Shown one piece after another: positions 1 to 8,085 of a stretch of DNA of 64,000 nt (positions are counted from its first letter, which is position 1; every line of letters begins with the position of its first letter). A program made the translations under genes and the position numbers. Below the pieces are notes generated by a model that was not told the origin of the DNA, did no database searches, and saw only the letters and a program-made list of their open reading frames with translations. The stretch spans positions 1 through 64,000 of the forward strand of contig NZ_JAJTWT010000002.1 in NCBI RefSeq assembly GCF_021353235.1. The letters are read 5' to 3'. The stretch is from Pelomonas caseinilytica. GTDB taxonomy: Bacteria; Pseudomonadota; Gammaproteobacteria; Burkholderiales; Burkholderiaceae_C.

Positions 1-123
1 ATCGACCACTTCGTCGCTGGATACAACGCGAACTGCCAGCCGTTCAAGTGGACCGCTACCGCCGACTCGATCCTCGAGAAGCTGCATCGACTTTGCTCAC
101 GTATCAGCGGGACAGGACACTAG
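1..123 (+). pseudogene. IS630-family transposase, C-terminal fragment
   Basis: An open frame enters from the left edge and ends at a TAG stop at 121-123, giving 40 residues. The peptide includes QPFKWTATADSILEKLHRL, the typical C-terminus of IS630-family DDE transposases. Only the tail is visible, so whether the full gene is intact outside the window is unknown. An IS5-like sequence begins directly after the stop codon, with no room for an IS630 inverted repeat, so the element was probably cut by the neighbouring insertion. Confidence 0.75.
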
Positions 124-189
124 GGAAGCGCTGATTAATCCGGGCAGAACTCGATGGTCGATGGCACCCGGTACGACCAAGATCCGCCC

Positions 190-411
190 ATGAAGAAAAC
201 CAGCTTTGCCAGCGCCGAGTTCGCAGGCAAGAAGCGTCAGACGCGACGCGAGAAGTTCCTCGCCGACATGGAGACGGTCGTGCCGTGGGCGCGACTGGAG
301 GCGCTCATCGAACCGCATTACCCGAAGAGCGGCAAGGTCGGCCGCCCGCCCGTCGGGCTGTCGAAGATGCTCGCATGTGCTTCCTGCAGCAGTGCTACAC
401 GCTGCGTACAC
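190..411 (+). pseudogene. IS5-family transposase, N-terminal fragment, frameshifted
   Basis: Translation from the ATG at 190 gives an N-terminus starting MKKTSFASAEF, followed by QTRREKFLADME, VVPWARLEALIEPHYPKSG and GRPPVGLSKML. This is the standard start of IS5-group transposases. Near 372 one base appears to be missing: the match continues in another frame as MCFLQQCYTLR from 375. Similarity is lost soon after 405, so most of the transposase is gone. The sequence from 124 (GGAAGCGCTGATTAATCC) may be the element's left end. I see no gene between about 412 and 678. Confidence 0.75.
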
Positions 412-678
412 GCTCCGTCGGCCGCAACACAGCGCACATGGAAGCGATATGGAAGACTCAGCGATAGAACCGGATTCCGGACGGGCTGGTTGATCCACCA
501 CCTCGCAAGACATGTTGCCGATTTCGGATCAACGCGCCGCCGTCGTCTGCCTACACTTGCTTGGCCCTGATACACGCTTTTCCGGCCGTCAAGTCCGGGA
601 CACCCCATTTAGCGCGCTGCCCAAGACACCCAAGCGCGCCCATGTTTGGTCCCTACAAGATCCCCGAGCCGAGACCTC

Positions 679-2118
679 ATGACGATCCCCGTACCTCCCG
701 ACGGTCATCAGCTTCGCAGGAACTCCCTCGGCCTGATTTCGGTGACGTTCATGGTGATCTCGGCGGCAGCGCCGCTCACCGGCGTCGCTGGCGCCGTGCC
801 GATCGCCTTCCTGCTGGGCAACGGCGCTGGCGTTCCAGCCACCTTCGTCTTCATGACCCTGGTGATGCTGGCGTTTTCCGCGGGCTATGTTGCCATGTCG
901 CGCCATGTCCGCAATGCGGGGGCCTTCTATGCGTACGCCGCACGCGGGCTCGGAGGACTGTGGGGCGGAGCGTCGGCATTCATCGCCCTCGTGGCCTACA
1001 ACGCTTTGCAGTTCGGCCTCATCGGACTGCTCGGCGGTGTCGCCACGGGCGTGTTTGCCGGTCTCGGCATCCAGCAGCCCTGGTGGGTGTGGAGCCTCGG
1101 CGCCGTATTGCTCGTCGGGGTGCTCGGCTATCGTCAGGTCGATCTGTCAGCCAAGGTGCTGGTCGTCCTCGTCGCGCTGGAATACCTCATCGTCTTCGTG
1201 GTGGACTTCGCGATCCTGCACAAGGGCGGTGCCGGAGGCCTCGCGCTGAACTTGTTCGACCCGTCGGCGGTCTTCTCCGGCTCGCTTGCCGCGGCGGTGC
1301 TGTTCTGCCTGGGCTCGTTCATGGGGATCGAGGCCACGACGATCTACGCGGAAGAAGCCCGCGACCCGGAACGGACCGTGCCTCGCGCCACCTTTCTGTC
1401 GGTTCTGCTGATCGGCACCTTCTTCGTCTTCACCACGTGGCTGATGATCTGCGGGGTGGGTGTCACGCAGTTGATCCCCTCTCTGAAGGCGCTGGGCGAT
1501 CCGACGACGTTCTTCTTCGAACTGGCCCGCCGTTACGTCGGAGGCCCGGTGCCGACCATCGCCGGTGTGCTGCTGTTCTCCAGTCTCTTCGCCGCCTTGT
1601 CGGCCTTCCACAACTACATCGCCCGCTACAGCTATGTGGCCGGTCGGGAGGGCCTGCTTCCTCGCGCCTGCGGCCGCACACACGGCCGCTTCGAGAGCCC
1701 GCACGTAGGCTCGGTCATCCAGACCGTGGGGGCCGTCGGCGCGATTGCCCTCTTCGCAGGCCTGGGGCTGGATCCGGTCCTCAACATGTTCACGTGGATT
1801 TCACAAGTCGGCGTCCTCGGCGTGCTCGTGATGATGACGATCACCTCGGCCGCTGTCGTCACGTTCTTCCTCAGGCGTGGAGGTGGCCCGACGATGACGA
1901 CCCTCGTGCTGCCGGTCGTATCGGGTGTGGTGATGGCCTCGTTGGCGGTCTACGTCTTCCTGCACTTTGGCGACCTGACCGGTACCCAGGGCGGCTTGCT
2001 AGGAATGGCATTGCCTTCATTGATCCCGCTGGCGGGGTTGACGGGCTGGATCGTCGCCGCACGGCTGAGGGCGGGACGCCCGGCCATCTTCGCGACCATG
2101 GGCGCGAACCGGGTCTGA
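679..2118 (+). CDS. APC-family amino acid permease
   Basis: A 479-residue, very hydrophobic inner-membrane protein of the amino acid-polyamine-organocation (APC) superfamily, predicted to import amino acids or related amines. The first helix region has the family pattern (SLGLISVTFMVISAAAPLTG). The stretch FCLGSFMGIEATTIYAEEARDPERTVPRA matches the conserved family region around helix 6 and the loop after it (segments: FMGIEATTIYAEEARDPE). About twelve membrane segments can be seen, which is the usual number. I chose ATG 679 because the protein start MTIPVPPDGHQLRRNSLG fits the family; an in-frame TTG at 646 is less likely. The gene lies 92 nt before an IclR regulator on the same strand, and the two may work together. 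The substrate cannot be assigned from sequence. Confidence 0.85.
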   Translation: MTIPVPPDGHQLRRNSLGLISVTFMVISAAAPLTGVAGAVPIAFLLGNGAGVPATFVFMTLVMLAFSAGYVAMSRHVRNAGAFYAYAARGLGGLWGGASAFIALVAYNALQFGLIGLLGGVATGVFAGLGIQQPWWVWSLGAVLLVGVLGYRQVDLSAKVLVVLVALEYLIVFVVDFAILHKGGAGGLALNLFDPSAVFSGSLAAAVLFCLGSFMGIEATTIYAEEARDPERTVPRATFLSVLLIGTFFVFTTWLMICGVGVTQLIPSLKALGDPTTFFFELARRYVGGPVPTIAGVLLFSSLFAALSAFHNYIARYSYVAGREGLLPRACGRTHGRFESPHVGSVIQTVGAVGAIALFAGLGLDPVLNMFTWISQVGVLGVLVMMTITSAAVVTFFLRRGGGPTMTTLVLPVVSGVVMASLAVYVFLHFGDLTGTQGGLLGMALPSLIPLAGLTGWIVAARLRAGRPAIFATMGANRV

Positions 2119-2210
2119 CGGGCCACCCGGCACCGGTGCACCGCTTGCACCCAGTGGGTCTGAGTCCCTGATCCCATAACATTGCCCCCCCATCACGCAG
2201 CATTGATGAC

Positions 2211-3119
2211 GTGTCCAGCCTGACCCGCATGCTCTCTGTGCTCGACCTGTTCTCGCGCGATCACACGACCATGACCGCAGAGCAGATCGCCGACGCGCTG
2301 GCACTGAGCCGAACGACCTGCTACCGCTACACCAGGGAGCTGACCCAGGCAGGACTGCTCGTGAGTCATGGTGGCCAGTTCATGCTCGGGCCGCGCATCA
2401 TCGAGCTGGACTACCGCATGCTCGACTCCGACCCGCTGATCAATGCCGGCGGTCCCATCGTCAGCGAGCTGGCAGACGCGATGGGTGCGACCGGCCTTCT
2501 CACGGCCATCTACGACGATCACATCGTCAACGTGTTCGCGCACAGCGGATCACCGCGACCGTTGCCGCTGTCTTTCGGGCGTGGGACCACCATGCCGATG
2601 TTCAAGTCGTCCACCTCAAAGGTGCTGCTGAGCATGATGAGCCGGGGCCGCTTGATGCGCCTATGGGAGCGGCACCAGCACACCCCGGACTGCCGGACGA
2701 TCGGCGCCGATTGGAAGGCCTTCTGGCGGACCTTGCAAGAGATCCGCCAGCGCGGCTACGCCGCATCGTTCGGCGAGCTCACACCCGAGCTGGCAGGCAT
2801 ATCGGCCCCCGTCAGCTTCAATGATGGGGGAGTCGCCGGCTGCATATCGCTGGTCTTCCTGCGCGAGTACTTCGATCGCTTTGACCTCCAGTTGCTGGGA
2901 ACGCGGCTCTGCGCGGCCGCTGCGGACGTGTCAAAACTGCTCGCGGGACTGAAGTCCCCGGCCGCGCCCGCCGCGCCCTCGAGAGCGCGGGGCCGGCGCA
3001 CCGTCGCCACGAAGCCGGCGGCGGCAGGTGCACAACCCGGGGCGCGAGGCAAGACGGCCAAGACGGCACCAGCCAGGAAGCCTCCCAAGCGGACGGCCGC
3101 AGTGACCAAGGCGCTCTGA
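2211..3119 (+). CDS. IclR-family transcriptional regulator
   Basis: A 302-residue cytoplasmic DNA-binding regulator. Residues 1-65 form an IclR-type winged helix (TAEQIADALALSRTTCYRYTRELTQAGLL). Residues about 75-240 match the IclR effector-binding domain, including FGELTPELAGISAPV. The last 55 residues are a low-complexity tail rich in Ala, Pro, Lys and Arg, which adds length beyond the usual 250-270. The start is GTG 2211; I found no better in-frame start upstream. It lies between the APC permease and the catabolic gene train that starts at 3461. A 19-bp palindrome just upstream of that train is a reasonable candidate operator, but the pairing is inferred from proximity. Confidence 0.88.
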   Translation: MSSLTRMLSVLDLFSRDHTTMTAEQIADALALSRTTCYRYTRELTQAGLLVSHGGQFMLGPRIIELDYRMLDSDPLINAGGPIVSELADAMGATGLLTAIYDDHIVNVFAHSGSPRPLPLSFGRGTTMPMFKSSTSKVLLSMMSRGRLMRLWERHQHTPDCRTIGADWKAFWRTLQEIRQRGYAASFGELTPELAGISAPVSFNDGGVAGCISLVFLREYFDRFDLQLLGTRLCAAAADVSKLLAGLKSPAAPAAPSRARGRRTVATKPAAAGAQPGARGKTAKTAPARKPPKRTAAVTKAL

Positions 3120-3460
3120 CGCCAAGGTGCGGGAGGCCGGTCACGGCGCTGCGCCTGCATGGGCGAGAGCTTGCCTCGACAGCCCCCTCCATCGGGGCTG
3201 AAAGCTACTGCTCCATCACATCCGGCGGCCGGTAGCAGCTCCGCCCCGAAAGTACCGGTACGCCTGAATTCCCGCTCGGCGGGAAAAACACAAGGCCACC
3301 GGCACGGCCATCCCTGTGCCGAGCGGCGCCATGCGTTCAATCTGCTGGGCAGGAAACGCGATCTTCGCAATAGAAGGACCTGCCGATATGGGCTATTGAC
3401 GCTGTTTACCAGTCCCACTTTGCGGGACTACCATCAACTTAATCAATGACAGGCTGATCC
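3120..3460 (+). other. Intergenic region holding the probable promoter of the catabolic train
   Basis: These 341 bases hold no convincing gene. The right end is less GC-rich than its surroundings. It contains a TTGACG hexamer at 3396-3401 that could act as a -35 element, but I see no good -10 box at normal spacing. A 19-bp palindrome lies at 3411-3429. No terminator-like hairpin with a T-run follows the IclR gene. Confidence 0.45.
3411..3429. promoter_or_regulatory. 19-bp palindrome, candidate operator
   Basis: The sequence AGTCCCACTTTGCGGGACT has perfect 6-bp arms (AGTCCC / GGGACT) around a 7-bp centre. It ends 31 nt before the decarboxylase start and has no T-run, so an operator is more likely than a terminator. 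The same arm and spacer design recurs at 14924-14942 upstream of the AraC-family gene. Possible binders are the IclR regulator encoded at 2211 or a regulator encoded elsewhere. Confidence 0.5.
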
Positions 3461-5032
3461 ATGCGAACCAACTCCCTCCTCCCGCCCCCCTCCTCCGGCG
3501 CCGTGGTCGTCCTCCAGGCAGCGGCGGCGGCAGGCGTGTCGGTGTGCTTCGCCAATCCGGGCACCACCGAGATGCCGCTGGTGGGTGCGCTCGATCAGGT
3601 TCCCGGAATACGCGCCATCCTCGGCCTGTTCGAAGGCGTGTGCACCGGCGCGGCGGACGGCTACGGTCGCATGCGCGGCCAGCCTGCCTCGACGCTGCTG
3701 CATCTCGGACCGGGGCTGGCTAACGGGTTGGCCAACCTGCACAACGCGCGCCGCGCACGCACGCCCATCCTGAACATCGTCGGCGACCACGCCAGCTGGC
3801 ATCTGAGATACGACGCCCCGCTGACGTCGGACATCGAGTCCCTGGCGCGCCCCGTTTCCGCGTGGTACCGCTCGGTGAAGACGCCCGAACACCTGTGGCA
3901 AGACACCGTGGATGGTATTCAGGCCGCCATGGCGTCGCCGGGCGGCGGGGCCACCCTGGTGGTGCCGGTGGACTTCCAGCAACAGGCGGCACCCGACCAG
4001 GCACGACCCGAGGCGACACCAGCAACAGCACCAGCCTTCGACGAAGCGCGCGTGGGTGAGGTGCAGGCAGTGGTGAAGGATGGCCGTGACGTGGTGCTCC
4101 TGCTGGGCGACCGGGCCCTCAGCGAGCGTGGGCACATCGCGGCCGGGCGCATCGCGGCGGCAACCGGCGCGCGCCTGTTCAGCGAGACCTTCCCCGCCCG
4201 CACCGAACGCGGCGGCGGCCTGCCTGACATCGACCGCCTGCCCTATTTCCCCGAGGCGGCCATCGCCGCGTTGAAGGATGCTGTCGTCATCCTCGCGGGT
4301 GCGCTCCCGCCGGTCGCCTACTTCGGCTACGAGGGCCTTCCCAGCGAACTTGCCCCGGCCGATTCGCTGGTCACGCTGGCGCAGCCAGGCGAAGCGGCCG
4401 ACCTCGCGCTCGAGCGCCTGGCCGAGCGACTCCAAGCACCCTCGTTGCCCACACCGCCCGCGAGCCCGCCTTACAGCGTGCCGGACGGCCCTCTCACTCC
4501 ACAGACCGTCGGCCGCCTGCTGTCGAACGCACTGCCGCCTCACGCCATCGTGTCCGTCGAAGGCGGCACGTGCGGCTACCCCTTCGTCACGGCGTCGGCC
4601 CGGGCCGCCCACCACACCATCCTGACCAACACAGGCGGCGCCATCGGCCAGGGCCTGCCGGTCGCACTCGGCGCGGCCGTGGCCTGCCCCGAACGGCGCG
4701 TCTTCGCATTGCAGTCCGATGGGAGCGCGCAATACACCATCCAGTCGCTGTGGACCATGGCACGCGAGCGCTTGCCAGTCGTGATGCTCATCACCTCCAA
4801 CCGTCGCTACGGCATCTTGCAGACTGAGCTCGGCCGCAACGGCATCGAGCCTGGCCCCCATGCCCGTCGCCTGACGCTGCTGGATGACCCGCCCTTCGAC
4901 TGGCCCGCGCTGGCCCAGGGTTACGGCGTACCGGCGCTGGCCGCCAGCACCACCGAGGAGCTGCGCCAAGCACTGGCCCATGCCATCGAACACACACAAG
5001 GGCCGCTCCTGATCGAGATGCGCCTGGCCTGA
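3461..5032 (+). CDS. ThDP-dependent decarboxylase / acetolactate synthase-like enzyme
   Basis: A 523-residue thiamine-diphosphate enzyme of the acetolactate synthase / benzoylformate decarboxylase superfamily. The N-terminal PYR domain holds the catalytic Glu (about residue 58 in GLFEGVCTGAADGYGRM). The C-terminal PP domain has the cofactor motif, seen as SDG followed about 26 residues later by N in ITSNRRYGIL. The variant SDG replaces the usual GDG. The family acts on 2-keto acids, either decarboxylating them to aldehydes or making carboligation products. With three aldehyde dehydrogenases nearby, decarboxylation of an aromatic 2-keto acid is the likelier role, but this is inferred. It is the first gene of a same-strand train, 23 nt before the SDR gene. 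There is no clear signal for a small regulatory subunit. Confidence 0.8.
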   Translation: MRTNSLLPPPSSGAVVVLQAAAAAGVSVCFANPGTTEMPLVGALDQVPGIRAILGLFEGVCTGAADGYGRMRGQPASTLLHLGPGLANGLANLHNARRARTPILNIVGDHASWHLRYDAPLTSDIESLARPVSAWYRSVKTPEHLWQDTVDGIQAAMASPGGGATLVVPVDFQQQAAPDQARPEATPATAPAFDEARVGEVQAVVKDGRDVVLLLGDRALSERGHIAAGRIAAATGARLFSETFPARTERGGGLPDIDRLPYFPEAAIAALKDAVVILAGALPPVAYFGYEGLPSELAPADSLVTLAQPGEAADLALERLAERLQAPSLPTPPASPPYSVPDGPLTPQTVGRLLSNALPPHAIVSVEGGTCGYPFVTASARAAHHTILTNTGGAIGQGLPVALGAAVACPERRVFALQSDGSAQYTIQSLWTMARERLPVVMLITSNRRYGILQTELGRNGIEPGPHARRLTLLDDPPFDWPALAQGYGVPALAASTTEELRQALAHAIEHTQGPLLIEMRLA

Positions 5033-5055
5033 CAACCGTTCCAGAACGAGGACAC

Positions 5056-5865
5056 ATGGATCTCCAACTCAAGGGCAAGTCCGCCATCATCACCGGCGGC
5101 AGCATGGGCATTGGCAAGGCGGCGGCGCTGGAGCTCGCACGCGAAGGCGTGAACGTGGTCATCGCCGCGCGCCGCATGACCTTCCTGGAAGAGGCCGCCG
5201 CGGACCTGCAGCGGGAACTGTCCGGCGTGACGGGCGCGGGGCGCATCCTGCCGGTGGTGGTGGACACCACCGACATGGCCGCCGTCAGCGCCGCCATGGC
5301 CACCACGGCCGAGGCCTTCGGCCGCATCGACATCCTGGTCAACGGCGCGGCCCACCCGGGCGGGCTGGTACGCAGCGAGCTCGACGAGGCCGATCCGCAA
5401 GGGCTGCTGCAGGACATCGACATCAAGGTCGTCGGTTACTTCCGCTGCGCCAAGGCTGTCGCGCCGTATATGCGCCGCAACCGCTACGGCCGCATCATCA
5501 ACATCGGTGGCTTGACGGGGCGCGGCAGCAAGCAGCTTTCCGGTATGCGCAACCTCGCCATCGTGCACATGACCAAGACACTGTCGGACCAACTCGGCCC
5601 GGACGGCATCACGGTCAACACCATGCACCCCGGCGTCGTGGAGACGCCGCACATCCACGAGCTCTACGCGATCGAGGCCAGGAAGCAGGGACTGAGCCCT
5701 GCCGACATCGAGGCGAACTACGTCAAGGCCACGCCGATCCGACGTGTGCTGCAGCCCGAGGAGATGGGCTGGCTCATCGCCTTCCTCGCGTCGCCCAGGT
5801 CCGGCTGCATCACCGGCGAATCACTGGGCTGCGATGGCGGCCTGACACGCGGCATCTTTCTCTGA
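5056..5865 (+). CDS. SDR-family protein lacking the Tyr-x3-Lys pair
   Basis: A 269-residue Rossmann-fold protein of the short-chain dehydrogenase/reductase family. The cofactor motif GGSMGIG is at residues 14-20, NGAA at 97-100, and the C-terminal CDGG at 259-262. RR at 39-40 after the second strand would favour NADP(H). In the normal active-site segment the sequence is GRGSKQLSGMRNLAIVHMTK. The Tyr and Lys of the catalytic YxxxK are replaced by Ser162 and Asn166 in my alignment. It may therefore be a divergent SDR using other residues, or a non-redox relative. The start ATG has a good GAGGA ribosome site. It lies between the decarboxylase and an Asp-box protein in the same train. Confidence 0.85.
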   Translation: MDLQLKGKSAIITGGSMGIGKAAALELAREGVNVVIAARRMTFLEEAAADLQRELSGVTGAGRILPVVVDTTDMAAVSAAMATTAEAFGRIDILVNGAAHPGGLVRSELDEADPQGLLQDIDIKVVGYFRCAKAVAPYMRRNRYGRIINIGGLTGRGSKQLSGMRNLAIVHMTKTLSDQLGPDGITVNTMHPGVVETPHIHELYAIEARKQGLSPADIEANYVKATPIRRVLQPEEMGWLIAFLASPRSGCITGESLGCDGGLTRGIFL

Positions 5866-5884
5866 GCAGGGCCAAGGAATCGAC

Positions 5885-6922
5885 ATGGACTACACCATCA
5901 TGGTTGCCACCGCGGGCCAGGGCATCCTGCGCAGCAACGATGCCGGCACAACCTGGCACCGCCTGGGCCTGAAGGAGGCCATCGAGTTCGATGGCGTCGT
6001 GCGCGCGCTGGCCGTTGACCCACAGCGGCCTGAGCGCGTCTACGCCGGAGCCGACTGCGGCCTTTGCATCAGCGACGACGGCGGTGCGCACTGGCGCCGC
6101 GCCGACGGCGCGGTCGCCGGCATGACGGTCTGGTCCATCGCCATCGACCCGAGCCAGCCGCAGGTGCTCTACGCCGGCACTGGAGCTCCGTCACGCGCGG
6201 CACTGTTCAAGTCGGTGGACGCTGGCGAGACCTGGCAGCGCCTGCCGCCGGAGTTCCCGGAGTTCTGCCAGGGCGTCAACCGCCCGCGGCTGCTGACCAT
6301 CTGCGTGAACCCGGAGGACGGGCAGGACGTGTGGTTCGGTGTCGAGGAAGGCGGCTGCTGGCGCAGCCGTGACGGCGGCCAAAACTTCGTCCGCCTGGAC
6401 GACCCGCGCCAGGCCATCCGCAGCTCAGACATCCACGCCATCAGCATCCTGCCGGCCACGGCGCGCGCACCGCGCACCTTCATCGTGCTGACCGTCAATG
6501 CGGTGCACGTCAGCCAGGACGACGGCCAGACCTGGGACTGGCAGCTCTCCAAGCAGCGCTTCGATGGCCTGTACTACACGCGCACCGTCATGCCGCTGCC
6601 GGATGTCGACGACTCACTGCTGATGGCCATCGGCGACGGCACGCCCGGCACGAAGACGCGGATGTACCGCTCCACCGACCGAGGCTATCACTGGACCGAG
6701 ACGCTGCTCGAGACCGCGCCCAACTCCACCTTCTGGGCGCTGGGCTGCCACGCGGCCGATCCGTCGCTCGTCTACGCGGGCACCAAGTACGGTGACCTGT
6801 TCCGCTCCCGCGACGGCGGTCTGACCTGGCAGAAGGAGTGGCGGGAGTTCCCGGAGATCACCGCCATCGCCTGGACCCCGGTGCATGCGCCGTTGGTGGC
6901 TCACGCCCAGTCCACGCACTGA
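5885..6922 (+). CDS. Cytoplasmic Asp-box (BNR) beta-propeller protein
   Basis: A 345-residue protein built from Asp-box repeats of the type S-x-D-x-G-x-T-W. I count seven: NDAGTTW, DDGGAHW, VDAGETW, RDGGQNF, QDDGQTW, TDRGYHW and RDGGLTW. This is consistent with a seven-bladed propeller of the BNR / sortilin-like / Ycf48-like group. There is no signal peptide, so it should be cytoplasmic, unlike the exported propeller protein at 22823. The ribosome site AAGGA precedes ATG 5885, 19 nt after the SDR gene. The biochemical role is unknown; similar proteins are often mislabelled glycosyl hydrolases. Its place in the train suggests a scaffold or accessory part of the same pathway. Confidence 0.75.
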   Translation: MDYTIMVATAGQGILRSNDAGTTWHRLGLKEAIEFDGVVRALAVDPQRPERVYAGADCGLCISDDGGAHWRRADGAVAGMTVWSIAIDPSQPQVLYAGTGAPSRAALFKSVDAGETWQRLPPEFPEFCQGVNRPRLLTICVNPEDGQDVWFGVEEGGCWRSRDGGQNFVRLDDPRQAIRSSDIHAISILPATARAPRTFIVLTVNAVHVSQDDGQTWDWQLSKQRFDGLYYTRTVMPLPDVDDSLLMAIGDGTPGTKTRMYRSTDRGYHWTETLLETAPNSTFWALGCHAADPSLVYAGTKYGDLFRSRDGGLTWQKEWREFPEITAIAWTPVHAPLVAHAQSTH

Positions 6923-6936
6923 CTGCAGGAAGCGTC

Positions 6937-7440
6937 ATGACAAACCCGATCGAGATCCCGCCGCTGGCCCCCGGCCAGCGGCTGCCCACGCCGCGCATCC
7001 AGCGCACTCACGTCGCCCTCTACGTGCGCGATCCGATTGAATCGGGCCGCTGGTATGGCGAGGTGCTCGGCATGGAACAGGTGGCCAGCGAGCCGCGCTG
7101 GACCTTCATGTCCTTTGGCCAGAAGCACCACGACGTCGCGCTCATCAAGGCGCAGACGCCCGCCGAGCTGGGCACCATCGGGCTGCAGCACTACGGCCTG
7201 GAGATCGTCGGTGACCTCGACGAGCTGCGCCGCCTGTACGGGATGCTGCTGCGACGCGGCGTGCCCATCGTCAAGATCACCGACCACAAGGCCGGCATCG
7301 GCGTGTACTTCACCGACCCCGACGGCAACCGGCTGGAGTTCTTCTGCGAGACGGAAAAGGACGACTCCAGGGCCAAGCAGCTGATGACTCAATACAACGC
7401 CGCCAGCGACCCGATCCACCTCGATCCGCTGTTCGACTGA
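6937..7440 (+). CDS. VOC-superfamily protein, extradiol dioxygenase-like
   Basis: A 167-residue vicinal-oxygen-chelate fold protein. The likely metal ligands are His25 (THVALYV), His85 (LQHYGLEI) and Glu134 (NRLEFFCE). The end of the domain shows the classic YFTDPDGNRLEF. The His-His-Glu set fits Fe/Mn-dependent ring-cleavage dioxygenases and also glyoxalase-type enzymes. The protein is one VOC module long, while classical type I extradiol dioxygenases have two modules and about 300 residues. ATG 6937 is chosen for its AGGAAG ribosome site; a longer in-frame start at 6838 lies inside the previous gene. Together with the flavin hydroxylase and alpha/beta hydrolase downstream it suggests aromatic ring opening. 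That role is an inference. Confidence 0.82.
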   Translation: MTNPIEIPPLAPGQRLPTPRIQRTHVALYVRDPIESGRWYGEVLGMEQVASEPRWTFMSFGQKHHDVALIKAQTPAELGTIGLQHYGLEIVGDLDELRRLYGMLLRRGVPIVKITDHKAGIGVYFTDPDGNRLEFFCETEKDDSRAKQLMTQYNAASDPIHLDPLFD

Positions 7441-7461
7441 CTCCTCCATCCGAAACCCACC

Positions 7462-8067
7462 ATGACCAAGGTCCCCAACTTCCACGGCTATCACATCCGC
7501 AAGTGGTACTTGCAGATCGAGGACACGCTGGCCGGCGAAACCGGCCAGCCCGCCGACGGTGCACCGCTGCGCAAGATCGTCATCGCCGCGGCCATCCACA
7601 ACCCCTACGCTGGCCGCTTCGAGCAGGACCTGTCGCGGTTCATCGAGCCCTCGCCCCAACTCGGCCTCGAGTTCGGCCGCCGCATCCGCGAGGCCGCAGC
7701 AGACCAGACCATCGAGAGCTATGGCAAGGCCTGCCTGGTGGGCATCGATGGCGAGTACGAACACGGCAACGCCCTGCTCACCAACCCGGCAGCCAACCCC
7801 ATTCGCGACGCCTTGGGCGGCGGCAAGTCCTGGGTACCGTCGACGGGCAAGCGCGGCGGCCCGGGCACGGTGATCGACGTCCCGCTGGCCCACAAGGACG
7901 CGCTGTACGTGCGTTCGCACTACGACACGGTGACCGCGATGTTCAACGACGCGCCCAACCGCGACGAACTGCTGATCATCTGGGCCTTCGCCACGCGCGG
8001 CCGCCTCAATGCACGGCTGGGCGGCCTCCAGGCCAGCGACATCAGGGGTCAGGACGGCCTCGTCTGA
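7462..8067 (+). CDS. Amino acid synthesis (PF06684) family protein
   Basis: A 201-residue soluble protein matching the 'amino acid synthesis' family (PF06684, formerly DUF1185). Recognisable blocks are IRKWYLQIEDTLAGE, IHNPYAGRFEQDLS, ESYGKACLVGIDGEYEHG, GGKSWVPSTGKRGGPGT and IDVPLAHKDALYVRSHYDT. The family is widespread in catabolic clusters of proteobacteria. Its reaction is not well established, despite the family name. It starts 21 nt after the VOC gene and is followed 18 nt later by the hydrolase gene, so co-transcription is likely. No obvious ribosome site precedes the ATG. Confidence 0.82.
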   Translation: MTKVPNFHGYHIRKWYLQIEDTLAGETGQPADGAPLRKIVIAAAIHNPYAGRFEQDLSRFIEPSPQLGLEFGRRIREAAADQTIESYGKACLVGIDGEYEHGNALLTNPAANPIRDALGGGKSWVPSTGKRGGPGTVIDVPLAHKDALYVRSHYDTVTAMFNDAPNRDELLIIWAFATRGRLNARLGGLQASDIRGQDGLV

Positions 8068-8085
8068 CCTGCGGAAGGCATGCAT

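Noticed and set aside
561-2171. A 536-codon plus-strand frame overlapping the APC permease.
   Set aside because: The permease frame encodes recognisable membrane helices and family motifs; this one is Arg/Pro-rich and has no match.
3159-3449. A 96-codon frame in the region upstream of the decarboxylase.
   Set aside because: No ribosome site or similarity, and it overlaps the probable promoter and palindrome.
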